DNA of 64,000 bases from Limnoglobus roseus (GCF_008254045.1 NZ_CP042425.1:8384163-8448162); one strand, 5' to 3'. Counted from the first letter of the stretch, positions 16,701 to 25,237 are shown. Notes: a model not told the origin generated them from the letters alone. Numbers and translations: made by a program.

Positions 16701-17249
16701 ATGACACCACGCGACCGCCTGCAAATCCTCTTCCGCGAACGGGCCCTCCAGTTCGGCGACTTCACGCTCGCGTCCGGCAAGAAGTCGTCGTACTACGTGA
16801 ACTCGAAGAAGGTGCTCTTCCACGCGGAGGCGATCACCCTCCTCGGCGAACTGCTGTACGAGGCGACGGCCGACCTGGACATTCAGGCCATCGGCGGCCT
16901 GGAAGTTGGCGCGATCCCGATGGCCGCTGCCACTCTCACGGCCTTCCACCGCCACGGCCGACCGCTGGAAGGGTTCTTCGTTCGCAAGCAGGCGAAGGAA
17001 CACGGCAGCAAGGAGCGGCTCGAAGGCCAAGTGAAGGCCGGTGACAATGTGGCAGTCATCGACGACGTGCTGACGACCGGCGGCAGCGTCGTGCAGGCCA
17101 TCGAAGCCGTCGAAGCGTTGGGAGCGAGAGTGCTGCGGGTGGTGTGCATCTGCGACCGCCTGCAGGGTGCCCGCGAGGCGCTGGCGAAGTACGACTTCCG
17201 GCCCATCTTCACCATCAAGGATTTCGGCATCGAGCCGCCGAAAAACTGA
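16701..17249 (+). CDS. pyrE: Orotate phosphoribosyltransferase
   Basis: 182 residues from the ATG at 16701; the frame extends upstream only through TTG and lacks family similarity there. Catalyses orotate + PRPP to OMP in de novo pyrimidine synthesis. Family marks are FTLASGKKSSYYVNSKK near the N-terminus, GGLEVGAIPMA, a flexible-loop KEHGSKERLEG, and the PRPP-binding VAVIDDVLTTGGSV. Length and motif order are normal. A YciI-like gene follows after 17 bases and is probably co-transcribed; both end at the hairpin at 17566-17599. Confidence 0.93.
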   Translation: MTPRDRLQILFRERALQFGDFTLASGKKSSYYVNSKKVLFHAEAITLLGELLYEATADLDIQAIGGLEVGAIPMAAATLTAFHRHGRPLEGFFVRKQAKEHGSKERLEGQVKAGDNVAVIDDVLTTGGSVVQAIEAVEALGARVLRVVCICDRLQGAREALAKYDFRPIFTIKDFGIEPPKN

Positions 17250-17266
17250 ACCACCTGGAGTAAGCG

Positions 17267-17560
17267 ATGCGTTACGCCGCCGTGATCGAGTACATCAAGG
17301 ACACCGCCAAAGTCGGCGAAATTCGCCCGAAGCACCGCGAGTACCTGGACTCGCTGTTGAAGGGCGGGCAGTTGGCGTGTGCCGGGCCGTTCCTCGACGA
17401 TTTCGGGGCGCTCATCGTGTACGAAGCCGACTCTGTCGAGGCGGCCGAGAAACTGATCCGGGCCGACCCGTTCCACGCCGCCGGCATCTTCGTGCGGTGG
17501 GATGTGCGGCCGTGGAAAGTGGTGTTCCACAACCCGGACGTGATGACGAAACCGATCTGA
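17267..17560 (+). CDS. YciI family (YCII-related domain) protein
   Basis: 97 residues with the ferredoxin-like YCII fold: a short first strand (YAAVIEY), the RPKHREYLDSLLKGGQLACAGPF block with the conserved His and a DDFGALIVYEA strand, then ADPFHAAGIFVRWDVRPWK. YciI proteins are small cytoplasmic dimers; some act as dehalogenase or muconolactone-isomerase-like enzymes but most have no known reaction. It lies 17 bases after pyrE and is probably co-transcribed without a clear pathway link. Confidence 0.85.
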   Translation: MRYAAVIEYIKDTAKVGEIRPKHREYLDSLLKGGQLACAGPFLDDFGALIVYEADSVEAAEKLIRADPFHAAGIFVRWDVRPWKVVFHNPDVMTKPI

Positions 17561-17565
17561 TGGGG

Positions 17566-17599
17566 CGAAAGCCCAGGGACGGCCGTCCCTGGGCTTTCG
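17566..17599. terminator. Bidirectional terminator, 17 bp perfect palindrome
   Basis: CGAAAGCCCAGGGACGG is followed directly by its exact reverse complement. It lies between the YciI stop (17560) and the convergent methyltransferase stop (17601). The AAAGCCC/GGGCTTT ends recur in the hairpin at 37594-37625. Confidence 0.75.
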
Positions 17600-17600
17600 G

Positions 17601-18623
17601 TCATTTGACCGCCAGCACCACGTCGATCGGCGTCGTCGTGCGGCAGCCGGTCACTTCGGTGAAGCCGATCTGCTTCAACAATTGCTCGTACTCGCCCAAC
17701 GTCCGCTCGCGGCCCTCGGTGCAGGTGAGCATGTTCAAGTCTTGCAATTGCGCCCACCGCGGGCCGCTCTTATCTTCGAGTAACAGCTTCTCGGCCAGCA
17801 GTAGCCCGCCGCCCTTCGGCAAGGCTTCGTAAATCCGCGTTAGCAACTTCACGCACTTCGCTTCCGACCAGTCGTGCAGAATCCGGCCGAGGGTGTACAG
17901 GTCGGCCGACGGAATCTTGTCCTCGAAAAAGTCGCCGGCCACGACTTGAATGCGGTCGGCCACGCCGCTCGTGCCGACGATCTCGTTCGCCAACGGCACG
18001 GCCGCGGCCAGGTCGAAGACGATTCCCTTAAGGTGCTTCCACCGCTTGCAGAGGGCAATCGTCAGGTGGCCGGTCGCCCCACCCAGGTCGGCCACAGTCG
18101 TGAACCGCGACAGGTCGAAGACGTTGGCGACGGCCGGCGAACTCATCGTGCCGAAGCCGTGCATGCCCATGAGGAACTCGCGCTTGCGGCCCTCGTTCTC
18201 GAAGAAGTTGCTGAAGATCGGTCCGTCGGTGCCGTAGGTCTGCTTCCAGCGGTGCGTCCCCTCGCGGACGGCGTCTTCGAGGTTCCCCCACAGCTTCCAG
18301 ACCACGTCGTTCGAGTAGTTGATGTACCCCGTCATCCGTAGCGGGCTGGTCGTCGTCAGGTAGGCCGTCGCGGCGGGCGTGTTGGCGTACTTCTGCCCGT
18401 CTCGCGTCAGAAGTCCGAGGCCGACGCAGGCGTTCAGCAGGCGAATCAAGGTGTCCTCGTGCGTCTTCGTCGTCAGCGCCAGTTCGGGGCCGGTTTTCGG
18501 GCCGCCGGCCAGCGCGTCGAACAGGCCGAGCGAGACGGCCGCGAACATCGTCTTCGACCGGCGGAACGCTTCGATGTAGTCGAGAACTAGCGACGGGTCC
18601 GGCGGCGTGATGTCGGTCGGCAT
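17601..18623 (-). CDS. SAM-dependent methyltransferase, O-methyltransferase family 2
   Basis: 340 residues. An N-terminal winged-helix dimerisation domain (about 10-110; FAAVSLGLFDALAGGP, LTRDGQKYANT) precedes a Rossmann SAM-binding domain with TVADLGGATGHLTIAL (motif I) and LYTLGRILHDWSEAKCVKLL, where the His-Asp pair sits at the position of the family's catalytic base. A GGGLLLAEKLL strand follows. Homologues methylate hydroxyl groups on small aromatic or polyketide-like molecules (acetylserotonin or isoflavone type). It is the last gene of a minus-strand set starting at 20598; the 18-base gap to the gene upstream implies co-transcription. Substrate unknown. Confidence 0.85.
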   Translation of the reverse strand: MPTDITPPDPSLVLDYIEAFRRSKTMFAAVSLGLFDALAGGPKTGPELALTTKTHEDTLIRLLNACVGLGLLTRDGQKYANTPAATAYLTTTSPLRMTGYINYSNDVVWKLWGNLEDAVREGTHRWKQTYGTDGPIFSNFFENEGRKREFLMGMHGFGTMSSPAVANVFDLSRFTTVADLGGATGHLTIALCKRWKHLKGIVFDLAAAVPLANEIVGTSGVADRIQVVAGDFFEDKIPSADLYTLGRILHDWSEAKCVKLLTRIYEALPKGGGLLLAEKLLLEDKSGPRWAQLQDLNMLTCTEGRERTLGEYEQLLKQIGFTEVTGCRTTTPIDVVLAVK

Positions 18624-18641
18624 GGAGAGGTTCTCGAAAGG

Positions 18642-19058
18642 TTATTCGGGTTTCGTCGGCTTCTCGACTTGTTCCCACAGTAGGTCGCGGCAGCCGAAGT
18701 ACAGGTCCGAGCCGCGGAAGTCGTGGACGCCGGCCCGCTCGCCGGGTTGGAGCGACCAGGAATCGAGCGTGATGAAGAACTGAGACTGGAAGTAGCCGAA
18801 GTGCGCGTCGGGAACCTTCCCCGGCGAGCCCGCGGGCCGCTTCAAAATCCGCATCTCGTCCACGCCGACGAGTCGCAAGTGCAACCTCACCGGCCGCGGG
18901 TCGTCGTCCAGGTTCTTGATCGCCGGCATCAGCCGCAGAAATACGTCCACGACGAGTTGCCCCTTGCGGTACGCCTGCTTCACGCGGAGCAAGCGTGCTC
19001 CGGCGAACTTGAACTGGCGGGCGAAGTTCGGCAGGTCTTGCGGGATGAGCTTGTTCAT
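18642..19058 (-). CDS. Hypothetical protein in the methyltransferase cluster
   Basis: 138 residues from the ATG at 19058. The frame extends farther but that part is arginine-rich and overlaps the next gene, so it is probably not coding. No signal peptide, membrane helix or recognised domain. The sequence is mixed alpha/beta with strands VVDVFLRLMP, VRLHLRLVGVDEMRIL and FFITLDSW, and a single CR motif near the end (YFGCRDLLWEQ). Located 18 bases upstream of the methyltransferase gene and 92 bases downstream of the Dabb gene. Codon use matches its neighbours, which supports it being real. Confidence 0.65.
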   Translation of the reverse strand: MNKLIPQDLPNFARQFKFAGARLLRVKQAYRKGQLVVDVFLRLMPAIKNLDDDPRPVRLHLRLVGVDEMRILKRPAGSPGKVPDAHFGYFQSQFFITLDSWSLQPGERAGVHDFRGSDLYFGCRDLLWEQVEKPTKPE

Positions 19059-19150
19059 GGGTGTCAGGCTCTTTGGAACCGATGCGGAAGCGACGGGGGT
19101 CGAGCGACAGTCTTCACCACCCCATCGCTTCTGCTCCGGGTTCCACGGAA

Positions 19151-19465
19151 TCATACGTAAGAATCGAACACGCGAACCTTCGACCAGTTCGACTTCTGCT
19201 CGTCGATGAACTTGTTGTGCGTCGCGTCGTCCTGGTAGGCGTCGTGAGCGGCCTTCGTCTCGAACACGAGGTGCAGGCCCACGTCCCAGTCGCGGTCGTT
19301 GACCTCGCGGGTTAGTTCCGCGCACAGCGGGCCGGCCGCGAAGAACGCGATGCCGGGTTGCACGTTCAGGTACTTGTGACAGGCCGCGACGAGTTCCGCG
19401 ACCTTCGCGGGGGACTTGTCCTTGAGGCCGAAGAAGACGTTGTGGGCGAGGCGTTGAGAGGCCAT
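19151..19465 (-). CDS. Dabb (stress-responsive A/B barrel) family protein
   Basis: 104 residues. The start RLAHNVFFGLKD, the AAHDAYQDDATHNKFIDE helix and the FAAGP centre match Dabb domains, which are small dimeric alpha/beta barrels. Some members are aromatic polyketide or olivetolic-acid cyclases and others are stress-induced with no known reaction. Being 15 bases from its upstream neighbour and near an O-methyltransferase makes a small-molecule modification role possible, but that is inference. Confidence 0.82.
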   Translation of the reverse strand: MASQRLAHNVFFGLKDKSPAKVAELVAACHKYLNVQPGIAFFAAGPLCAELTREVNDRDWDVGLHLVFETKAAHDAYQDDATHNKFIDEQKSNWSKVRVFDSYV

Positions 19466-19480
19466 CGGAAAGCTCCGGGG

Positions 19481-19891
19481 TTAAACGTCGGGAATCTCTA
19501 ACTCGTCAATCGGGTCGCCGGGCGGCTTCGGCAGCGGCGGCGGGATCGTCACGTTCGCGAAAATCTCGTCCAGCGATTGCACCACGCCGAGCAGCGACGC
19601 GGCTGCCATCTCGAAGTTGGTGTGCGGTGAGAACTCCCTGAAGTGGTCGCGGAAGTAATGGGCCACGCGGCGGACTTTCCCGACCTTGCCCTTCAACCGC
19701 CGCAGGAACTCCGGCACGTCACCTCGCTGGTGAGCGGGTTCGACGGCCCGGACGGTGTCGTACAGCGTCCGCGGCACGTCGAGCATTTCGGCGTTGTCCT
19801 GAATTTCGTCCGCGTGCTTCAGGAACGTGCGGATCATCCAGGCGTGGGCCAGCACCGCGTTCAGCCGGGCGACCGCCTCGTCCGGCGTCAC
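19481..19891 (-). CDS. Hypothetical helical protein
   Basis: 136 residues starting with GTG at 19891, whose GTGA overlaps the stop of the membrane-protein gene upstream by 4 bases, a sign of translational coupling. The N-terminal two thirds are predicted helical (EAVARLNAVLAHAWMIRTFLKHADEI, EFLRRLKGKVGKVRRVAHY by inspection in pieces). The C-terminus is proline-rich and acidic. No catalytic motif or domain recognised. It may be a soluble partner of the membrane protein. Confidence 0.65.
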   Translation of the reverse strand: MTPDEAVARLNAVLAHAWMIRTFLKHADEIQDNAEMLDVPRTLYDTVRAVEPAHQRGDVPEFLRRLKGKVGKVRRVAHYFRDHFREFSPHTNFEMAAASLLGVVQSLDEIFANVTIPPPLPKPPGDPIDELEIPDV

Positions 19892-20598
19892 GACCCGGCT
19901 TCCGCCGGCTTCGCGGCCGCAGGCTTCGGCGCGGGTGCGGCCTTACTCGCCTCGGACGCTTCCTTCGAGTACAGCACCAGGAACGTCCCGACGGCGACGA
20001 ACAAGATGCCCAGCGGCAGGTGCCACGACGGGATCACCAAATCGAAGTGCCAGGGGTTGCCCGGTTTCGGGTGCCAGACGAGGCTCATCAGCGTGTTAAT
20101 CAGAGGGGCGAGGCAAAAAATCAGCGGTGCGATGTAAATGCGGTACGAGGCCAGGTAGGTGCTTCGTTCGGCCTGGAACGCCGTCAACTCGGCCTTGATG
20201 CTCTCTTGCTTCACTGGGTCTGGCTCGGCCTGGATGCTGGCGGTCAGGGCGGTGACTTGCGTGTCGAACTCGCCCTTCGCAGTTTCGGTCGCGGCCTTGC
20301 TGGCGAAGATCACGCAGATCGCGCCGATGGCCCCCATCACGCCAGCGAGGCCGCTGAACACGAGGCCGTTCGGCTTCCAGTCCGGCTTGTCTTCGCTGTT
20401 GAGGAGCATCATCACGACCGGGATGACGACGGCCATGACGAAGTACGCGATGCCGACGCACAGGATCGACGCCAGCCGCCCGCCGATGGTCCCCGGTTTG
20501 GTGGTGAGTTCGGTGCCGCCGTAGAAGATGATCGGGACGTACGTACCCCACGCCAGCCCGGCGATAATCACGTAAGCCCACCACGGCAAACTCGTCAT
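19888..20598 (-). CDS. Integral membrane protein with cytoplasmic-type charged middle segment
   Basis: 236 residues from the ATG at 20598, chosen because GAGG lies 8 bases upstream and the first helix starts at once (LPWWAYVIIAGLAWGTYVP). About five hydrophobic segments: residues 5-25, 40-65, 78-97, 153-170 and 187-208. A charged Glu/Lys/Thr-rich stretch lies around 98-145. The C-terminal tail is Ala/Pro/Lys-rich. The first half (AWGTYVP, YGGTEL, GGRLASILCVGIAYF) faintly resembles sugar or drug permeases of the DMT type, but the helix count is too low for a firm call. First gene of the five-gene minus-strand set ending at 17601. Confidence 0.65.
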   Translation of the reverse strand: MTSLPWWAYVIIAGLAWGTYVPIIFYGGTELTTKPGTIGGRLASILCVGIAYFVMAVVIPVVMMLLNSEDKPDWKPNGLVFSGLAGVMGAIGAICVIFASKAATETAKGEFDTQVTALTASIQAEPDPVKQESIKAELTAFQAERSTYLASYRIYIAPLIFCLAPLINTLMSLVWHPKPGNPWHFDLVIPSWHLPLGILFVAVGTFLVLYSKEASEASKAAPAPKPAAAKPAEAGS

Positions 20599-20735
20599 TC
20601 GGCAATCCTCGGCAAGAGAGAGCGGACGCCGGTTAATGTACAGACGGGGCGACACGTCGGCCGTTGCGAGTTTCCCCGCCTCACGGCACACCGTTCGCGG
20701 CTTCAGTACGGAAACTCGGGAAGTGAGGTGCGATC

Positions 20736-21224
20736 ATGGTGCTGGTTCTAATGGGCGTGTCCGGCTCGGGCAAAACGACAGTCGGCAAGCTGCTGGCCGC
20801 AGACCTCGGCTGGACGTTCGTGGAAGCCGACGACTACCACCCGGCCGCCAACGTCGAGAAGATGAAGGGCGGCACGCCGTTGACCGACGACGACCGCCGC
20901 TCCTGGTTGGGTGCCCTACGGCACGAAATCGACGGAGCCTGCCGCCGCGGCGAGAACGTCGTCCTGGCGTGTTCGGCCCTCAAGCACGCCTACCAGAACT
21001 ACCTGGAACAGCACGAACCGGACTGCGTCTCTTACGTCTACCTGCACGGCTCGGAGGAACTGCTCCGCAGCCGGCTGGAAGCCCGCAAGGGCCACTTCAT
21101 GAACCCGAAACTGCTGGAAAGCCAGCTCGAAACGCTGGAACCGCCGACCGACGCGATCCGCGTGGACGTGACCCCGCCGCCGGCGGTCATTGCCAAGAAC
21201 ATCCGGCAGAAGCTCGGCTTTTAG
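20736..21224 (+). CDS. gntK: Gluconokinase
   Basis: 162 residues, normal for GntK. The P-loop GVSGSGKTTVG is at residues 7-17, followed by FVEADDYHPAANVEKMKGG, the gluconate-binding DDxHP region, then the GTPLTDDDRRSWL block. Phosphorylates D-gluconate to 6-phosphogluconate, feeding the pentose phosphate or Entner-Doudoroff route. GAGGTG lies about 6 bases before the ATG. Stands alone: divergent from the membrane-protein gene, and its stop overlaps the stop of the convergent ferritin-like gene by 4 bases. Confidence 0.92.
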   Translation: MVLVLMGVSGSGKTTVGKLLAADLGWTFVEADDYHPAANVEKMKGGTPLTDDDRRSWLGALRHEIDGACRRGENVVLACSALKHAYQNYLEQHEPDCVSYVYLHGSEELLRSRLEARKGHFMNPKLLESQLETLEPPTDAIRVDVTPPPAVIAKNIRQKLGF

Positions 21225-21673
21225 CCGATCACGGGAACGTCTTCGCCGAGAGCGGTGGCGAGTTCGATGGCGTGGTCTTGCTCGTCGATGAGAATCTCGC
21301 GAATCACCTCGGCCATCGCGTACTCGCCCAACCCCTCACACTGCCGGACGCGCTCGCGGTAGTTTTTGATCGTCTCGACTTCGGCTTCCAGGTCGAACCG
21401 CAACATCGCCTTGGCCTCGTCGGAAGTCTTGACCGGCTTCGGCGTCACAGTGGGTTGCCCACCGAGGTAGTCGATCTGCTTGGAAATCTTGAGGGCGTGG
21501 TCGAGTTCTTCCTTCGCGTGCTGTTCCAGTTCCTTCGCGATGTGCATGTACTCGGCCCCTTTGATGACCTGCGAGTACACGACGTATGCGATGACCGCCT
21601 GGTACTCGCGCGACAGGTCTTCGTTCAGGTGAGCGATCAGTTGCTTGCGGTCGATCTTGGACGTGTCAGCCAT
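21221..21673 (-). CDS. Ferritin-like di-iron protein (bacterioferritin family)
   Basis: 150 residues from the ATG at 21673, selected for GAGG 6 bases upstream. A four-helix bundle with the ferritin-like ligand pattern: Glu23 in REYQA, Glu56xxHis59 in EELDHAL, Glu98/Glu100 in DLEAEVE and Glu131xxHis134 in DEQDHA. Likely stores or detoxifies iron and peroxide in the cytoplasm. The N-terminal LNEDLSREYQAVIAY helix is bacterioferritin-like, but no clear haem-ligand methionine at the usual place can be claimed. Convergent with gntK, overlapping by 4 bases; close to and divergent from gatB. Confidence 0.82.
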   Translation of the reverse strand: MADTSKIDRKQLIAHLNEDLSREYQAVIAYVVYSQVIKGAEYMHIAKELEQHAKEELDHALKISKQIDYLGGQPTVTPKPVKTSDEAKAMLRFDLEAEVETIKNYRERVRQCEGLGEYAMAEVIREILIDEQDHAIELATALGEDVPVIG

Positions 21674-21794
21674 GAGAGCCTCGGGAACAAGGGGAGGATG
21701 TACCTCGTTCCCGTCGCAACTCTGGTGCCGGGCGACGATGTCTGATTTCTCGTAAAATGGAAGCGACAACCGTCATTGCCTACAGGGAGCCGTC

Positions 21795-23303
21795 ATGGCC
21801 GAGCCGTACAAGATCGTGATCGGGCTGGAAGTTCACGTGCAACTGCTGACGAAAACGAAGCTCTTCTGCTCGTGCCCGAACAAGTTCGGCCTGCCGCCGA
21901 ACTCGGCCGTCTGCCCCGTCTGCCTCGGCCTGCCGGGGTCGCTGCCCGTGATGAACCGTCAGGCGTTCGACCTGGCGCTGAAGGCCGCACTCGCGCTGAA
22001 TTGTCAAATCGCCTCGCACGCCGACCAGAAGCCCGGGTTCACGAAGTGGGACCGCAAGAACTACTACTACCCCGACCTGCCGAAAAACTACCAGATTAGC
22101 CAGTACGACCTGCCGTTCAGCCACGACGGGTTCCTGGACATCAACGTCCACCCCGACCCGAAGAAGGGGTACACGGCGAAGAAGGTCGGCATCATCCGGG
22201 CGCACCTCGAAGAAGACGCCGGCAAGAACATCCACGACGAGTCCGGCCGCGGCGGCGACACCCGTGTGGACCTGAACCGCACCGGCACGCCGTTGCTGGA
22301 GATTGTCTCGCACCCGGACATGAACAGCCCGGAGGAAGCGATCGCGTACCTGGAAGAAATCCGCCTCATGCTCCGCGAACTCGGCGTCTCCGACTGCGAA
22401 ATGCAAGAGGGCAGCCTGCGCTGCGACGCGAACGTGAACGTCCACATCCCGAAGGCCGACGAGCCAAAGGGATACGCCGCGACGCCGCTAGTCGAGATCA
22501 AGAACCTGAACAGCTTCCGCTCCGTCGGCCGGGCGATTACCTACGAGGCGAAGCGGCAGTACGAGCAGTTCCAGAAAGACCCGGTCGGCTACCGCATCGA
22601 CAAACTGCTGAAGACGACCGCCGGGTGGGACGACCCACGCGGCCGCACGGAAGTGCAACGGCACAAAGAAGAGGCCGCCGACTACCGTTACTTCCCGGAA
22701 CCGGACCTTGTGCCGGTGATCGTCACGAAGGAGCAACTCGACGCCGTGAAGGCGACGATGGGCGAACTGCCGCAGGCCCAACGACAGCGGTTGCAAACGC
22801 AGTACGGCCTCTCGCCGAGCGACGCCGAAGTGTTCGTGGCGAAGGGCCGAAAGACCGTCGCGTACCTGGAAGAAGTCGCGAAGATCGTCGGCGACGGCAA
22901 GGCAGCCGCGAACCGCATCAGCGACCTCGTCTTCCCGGCCCTGAACGAGCGGAAGGAAGAGATTGACGAGTTTCCCGTGACCGCCGCTGCCTACGCCGAC
23001 TTCGTGAAGCAGACCGGCAGCCTGAACAAGCAAGACCGCGTGGACGTGTTCAAGATCGTGCTGGAGAAGGGCGTGAGCGTCGAAGACGCGAAGACGGCCG
23101 CCGGCATCAAGGCCGTGGACGAGTCGGCGTTGCGCGAGTCGGCGAAGGCGGCGATTGCCGCGAACGCGAAGGCCGTCGCCGACTTCAAGGCCGGCAAGGA
23201 CTCCGCAAAGATGGCGATCGTCGGCTTCGTGATGAAGAACAACAAGGGTGCGCCGAACGACGTGGTCCGCAAGCTCGTGGACGAAGAACTGGCGAAGGTG
23301 TAA
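21795..23303 (+). CDS. gatB: Aspartyl/glutamyl-tRNA(Asn/Gln) amidotransferase subunit B
   Basis: 502 residues, full length. Catalyses ATP-dependent phosphorylation of Glu-tRNA(Gln) or Asp-tRNA(Asn) in the GatCAB complex. The family N-terminus YKIVIGLEVHVQLLTKTKLFC is intact, with zinc-binding type cysteines (FCSCP and CPVCLG), then RADNxxx-like DLNRTGTPLLEI and EMQEGSLRCDANV. The C-terminal YqeY-like tRNA-binding domain covers about residues 350-500. GGAG lies 6 bases before the ATG. gatA and gatC are not adjacent here. Ends at a perfect hairpin facing a convergent gene. Confidence 0.95.
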   Translation: MAEPYKIVIGLEVHVQLLTKTKLFCSCPNKFGLPPNSAVCPVCLGLPGSLPVMNRQAFDLALKAALALNCQIASHADQKPGFTKWDRKNYYYPDLPKNYQISQYDLPFSHDGFLDINVHPDPKKGYTAKKVGIIRAHLEEDAGKNIHDESGRGGDTRVDLNRTGTPLLEIVSHPDMNSPEEAIAYLEEIRLMLRELGVSDCEMQEGSLRCDANVNVHIPKADEPKGYAATPLVEIKNLNSFRSVGRAITYEAKRQYEQFQKDPVGYRIDKLLKTTAGWDDPRGRTEVQRHKEEAADYRYFPEPDLVPVIVTKEQLDAVKATMGELPQAQRQRLQTQYGLSPSDAEVFVAKGRKTVAYLEEVAKIVGDGKAAANRISDLVFPALNERKEEIDEFPVTAAAYADFVKQTGSLNKQDRVDVFKIVLEKGVSVEDAKTAAGIKAVDESALRESAKAAIAANAKAVADFKAGKDSAKMAIVGFVMKNNKGAPNDVVRKLVDEELAKV

Positions 23304-23322
23304 CCTCGGGGTCGACTCAAAT

Positions 23323-23356
23323 CAAGTTGGGAGGGCCTTGCGGCCCTCCCAACTTG
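23323..23356. terminator. Bidirectional terminator, 15 bp perfect stem
   Basis: CAAGTTGGGAGGGCC / GGCCCTCCCAACTTG with a 4-base loop, followed by TTT on the plus strand. Lies between the gatB stop and the convergent stop at 23359. Confidence 0.8.
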
Positions 23357-23358
23357 TT

Positions 23359-24195
23359 TCACTTCGCGACGAACTTCTTGATCTGGTACTTCGCCCCGTC
23401 GCCGTCGAGCCATGTCTGAAACTCGGCCTTCATGTGCGCATTGAAGTCGCCGTTGCCGTTGAACGCGGCCGGCTTCCACTTGTCGGCGGCCGTCATGCCG
23501 AGGCGGGTGAACGTCTGGTACGGGGCTGGCACGCCGGTATCGGCCTTCGACCAGTCCGATTCCAGGATCGTCTGAAGGATCAGCTTGCTCTCGTCGGCCG
23601 GAACGAGTTCGGTCTTCGCGCCGCCGGCCGGGGCCGTGCGGTACTTCGCCACCAGCATCGCGGCCGCGAAATAGCGGTCGGCGTTCTCCTTGGTCTTCAG
23701 CGACTTCATCGGGTCTTCGAACACCGCCACGGCCTTCTTCGCTAGTTCCAGGTCGGCTTTATAGTTCTCGGCCTTCGCCTCGATCGGCTGGCTGTTCCAG
23801 TTAAAAGTATAGACGCCCGCGTCGGCTTGCTTTGCGAGGAAGAACAACCCCTCGGCCCCTTCTTGGAAGTCGAACATCGACATGGCCCCGCGGCGACCGC
23901 CCCCGGCAGCAGGTTGGAAGGCGACCTTGATGTGCGTCTCGTTCTTCGCCCCGTGCAGGGCGTCGGCGATCTTCACCACCGCCACCTTGTAGCTCACCTT
24001 CTGCGACGAACCGGGGTACGACGGCAGTTCGACCTCGTCCTTCTCGATGGCCGTGACCTTACCAGTCACGACGACATCAGCCGACGCCGCCCGGATGGCG
24101 ACCCCCGGCGGGGCCGCGACCTTCAGAAACGCCTCGGCGTGAACCGCGGCCATCGTGAGCGTCAAGGCGAGGCCGGCAAGGAAACGGCGGAACAT
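23359..24195 (-). CDS. Secreted hypothetical protein
   Basis: 278 residues from the ATG at 24195, with GGAG 8 bases upstream. The longer open frame upstream overlaps the next gene and is out of character. The signal peptide is MFRRFLAGLALTLTMAAVHA. The mature part opens with a beta-strand region ASADVVVTGKVTAIEKDEVE and a LFFL strand that resembles OB-like or tissue-inhibitor-type modules seen in planctomycete exported proteins, followed by a helical C-terminal half (ENADRYFAAAMLVAKY). No catalytic motif recognised. Convergent with gatB; 65 bases downstream of the SDR39U1-type gene and probably read with it. Confidence 0.72.
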   Translation of the reverse strand: MFRRFLAGLALTLTMAAVHAEAFLKVAAPPGVAIRAASADVVVTGKVTAIEKDEVELPSYPGSSQKVSYKVAVVKIADALHGAKNETHIKVAFQPAAGGGRRGAMSMFDFQEGAEGLFFLAKQADAGVYTFNWNSQPIEAKAENYKADLELAKKAVAVFEDPMKSLKTKENADRYFAAAMLVAKYRTAPAGGAKTELVPADESKLILQTILESDWSKADTGVPAPYQTFTRLGMTAADKWKPAAFNGNGDFNAHMKAEFQTWLDGDGAKYQIKKFVAK

Positions 24196-24260
24196 GGTCC
24201 ATTCTCCGGGCGGAAGGTGTCCCGGTAGTGTATCCGTCGCGGATACCCGGCGCCGAGGTG

Positions 24261-25145
24261 TTACCGTCCCGTGACATCCCGCAGCGCCGCTTCCAGGTCG
24301 GCGAAACGGAAGGTAAAGCCCGCGTCCGTCAACCGCTGCGGGAGGACACGCTGTCCGCCGAGGATCGATTCCGCGATCTTGCCGAGGGCGAGGCGGAGGG
24401 CGAAGCCGGGGGCGGGCAGCCAGTGCGGGCGGTGCAGCACCTTGCCGATGGTGCGACCGAGTGTGTCGTTGGTGACCGGGTTCGGCGAAGTGGCGTTGCA
24501 CGGGCCGGTCAGCGTTGCCGTGTCGAGCGCGAAGAGTAAGAGGCGGGTCAGATCGGTGTGGTGAATCCAACTGAAGAACTGCCGGCCCGACCCGATGCGG
24601 CCACCGGCGAACAGTTTGTACGGCCGAAGGAGGGTGGGCAGCGCCCCGCCCTTCGGGTCGAGGACGATGCCCAACCGCGGGTGGACGACCCGAACGGCGG
24701 CGCGAGCCGGGTCGGCAGCGGTTTCCCACTCACGGCAAACGTCGGCCATGAAGCCGCTGCCGGGCGACGAGGCTTCCGTCAGCACCTCGTCGCCACGGTT
24801 GCCGTAGTAGCCGACGGCGGACGCGGAGATCAGTACCTTTGTGCGACCGGGAGTCTTTGCGAGCGTCTCAGCGATCAGCCGCGTGCTGTTGACGCGGCTG
24901 TCGCGAATCCGCTGCATGAACGCGGCCGTCCACCGATGCGCGAAGATGTTCTCGCCGGCCAAGTGCACGACGGCATCGCAGTCAGCGAGTGCGTCCTGCC
25001 ACGACCCCGGCTGCGCGGGGTCGCCGACGAGGCCACCGGGCGTCGGCTTGCGGGAGAGTGTGACGACGGAGTCGCCGCGGTCCCGCAAGGCCGCGATGAG
25101 GCGAGACCCGACGAGACCCGATGCGCCAGTGATGAAGACGTTCAT
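24261..25145 (-). CDS. SDR39U1/TIGR01777-type NAD(P)-dependent epimerase family protein
   Basis: 294 residues from the ATG at 25145. The N-terminal dinucleotide fold FITGASGLVGSRL is followed by VVHLAGENIFAHRW, the LAGE motif that marks this atypical SDR subfamily (E. coli YfcH-like), RVNSTRLIAETLA, SASAVGYYGNRGDE with the YYG motif, and a C-terminal domain with PLLRPYKLFAGGRIGSGRQF-type loop and ATSPNPVTN. Reaction and substrate are unknown for the subfamily. Lies downstream of fumC with a 33 bp hairpin between them, so it may depend on read-through or its own promoter. Confidence 0.85.
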   Translation of the reverse strand: MNVFITGASGLVGSRLIAALRDRGDSVVTLSRKPTPGGLVGDPAQPGSWQDALADCDAVVHLAGENIFAHRWTAAFMQRIRDSRVNSTRLIAETLAKTPGRTKVLISASAVGYYGNRGDEVLTEASSPGSGFMADVCREWETAADPARAAVRVVHPRLGIVLDPKGGALPTLLRPYKLFAGGRIGSGRQFFSWIHHTDLTRLLLFALDTATLTGPCNATSPNPVTNDTLGRTIGKVLHRPHWLPAPGFALRLALGKIAESILGGQRVLPQRLTDAGFTFRFADLEAALRDVTGR

Positions 25146-25161
25146 GGCGTTATGGTAGGCA

Positions 25162-25236
25162 GGCGAGCCGAGCGGCGTCAGCCGCCGGGTGAATCTCGTT
25201 GCCATTCACCCGGCGGCTGACGCCACTCGGCTCGCC
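25162..25236. repeat. Intergenic palindrome, family copy A (33 bp arms)
   Basis: The left arm 25162-25194 and right arm 25204-25236 match at 32 of 33 positions around a 9-base loop. It starts GGCGAGCCGAGCGGCGT, the same 17 bases as copy B at 32812. It lies two bases from the fumC stop and 16 bases before the SDR start, so it can terminate fumC transcription. Confidence 0.78.
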
Positions 25237-25237
25237 C

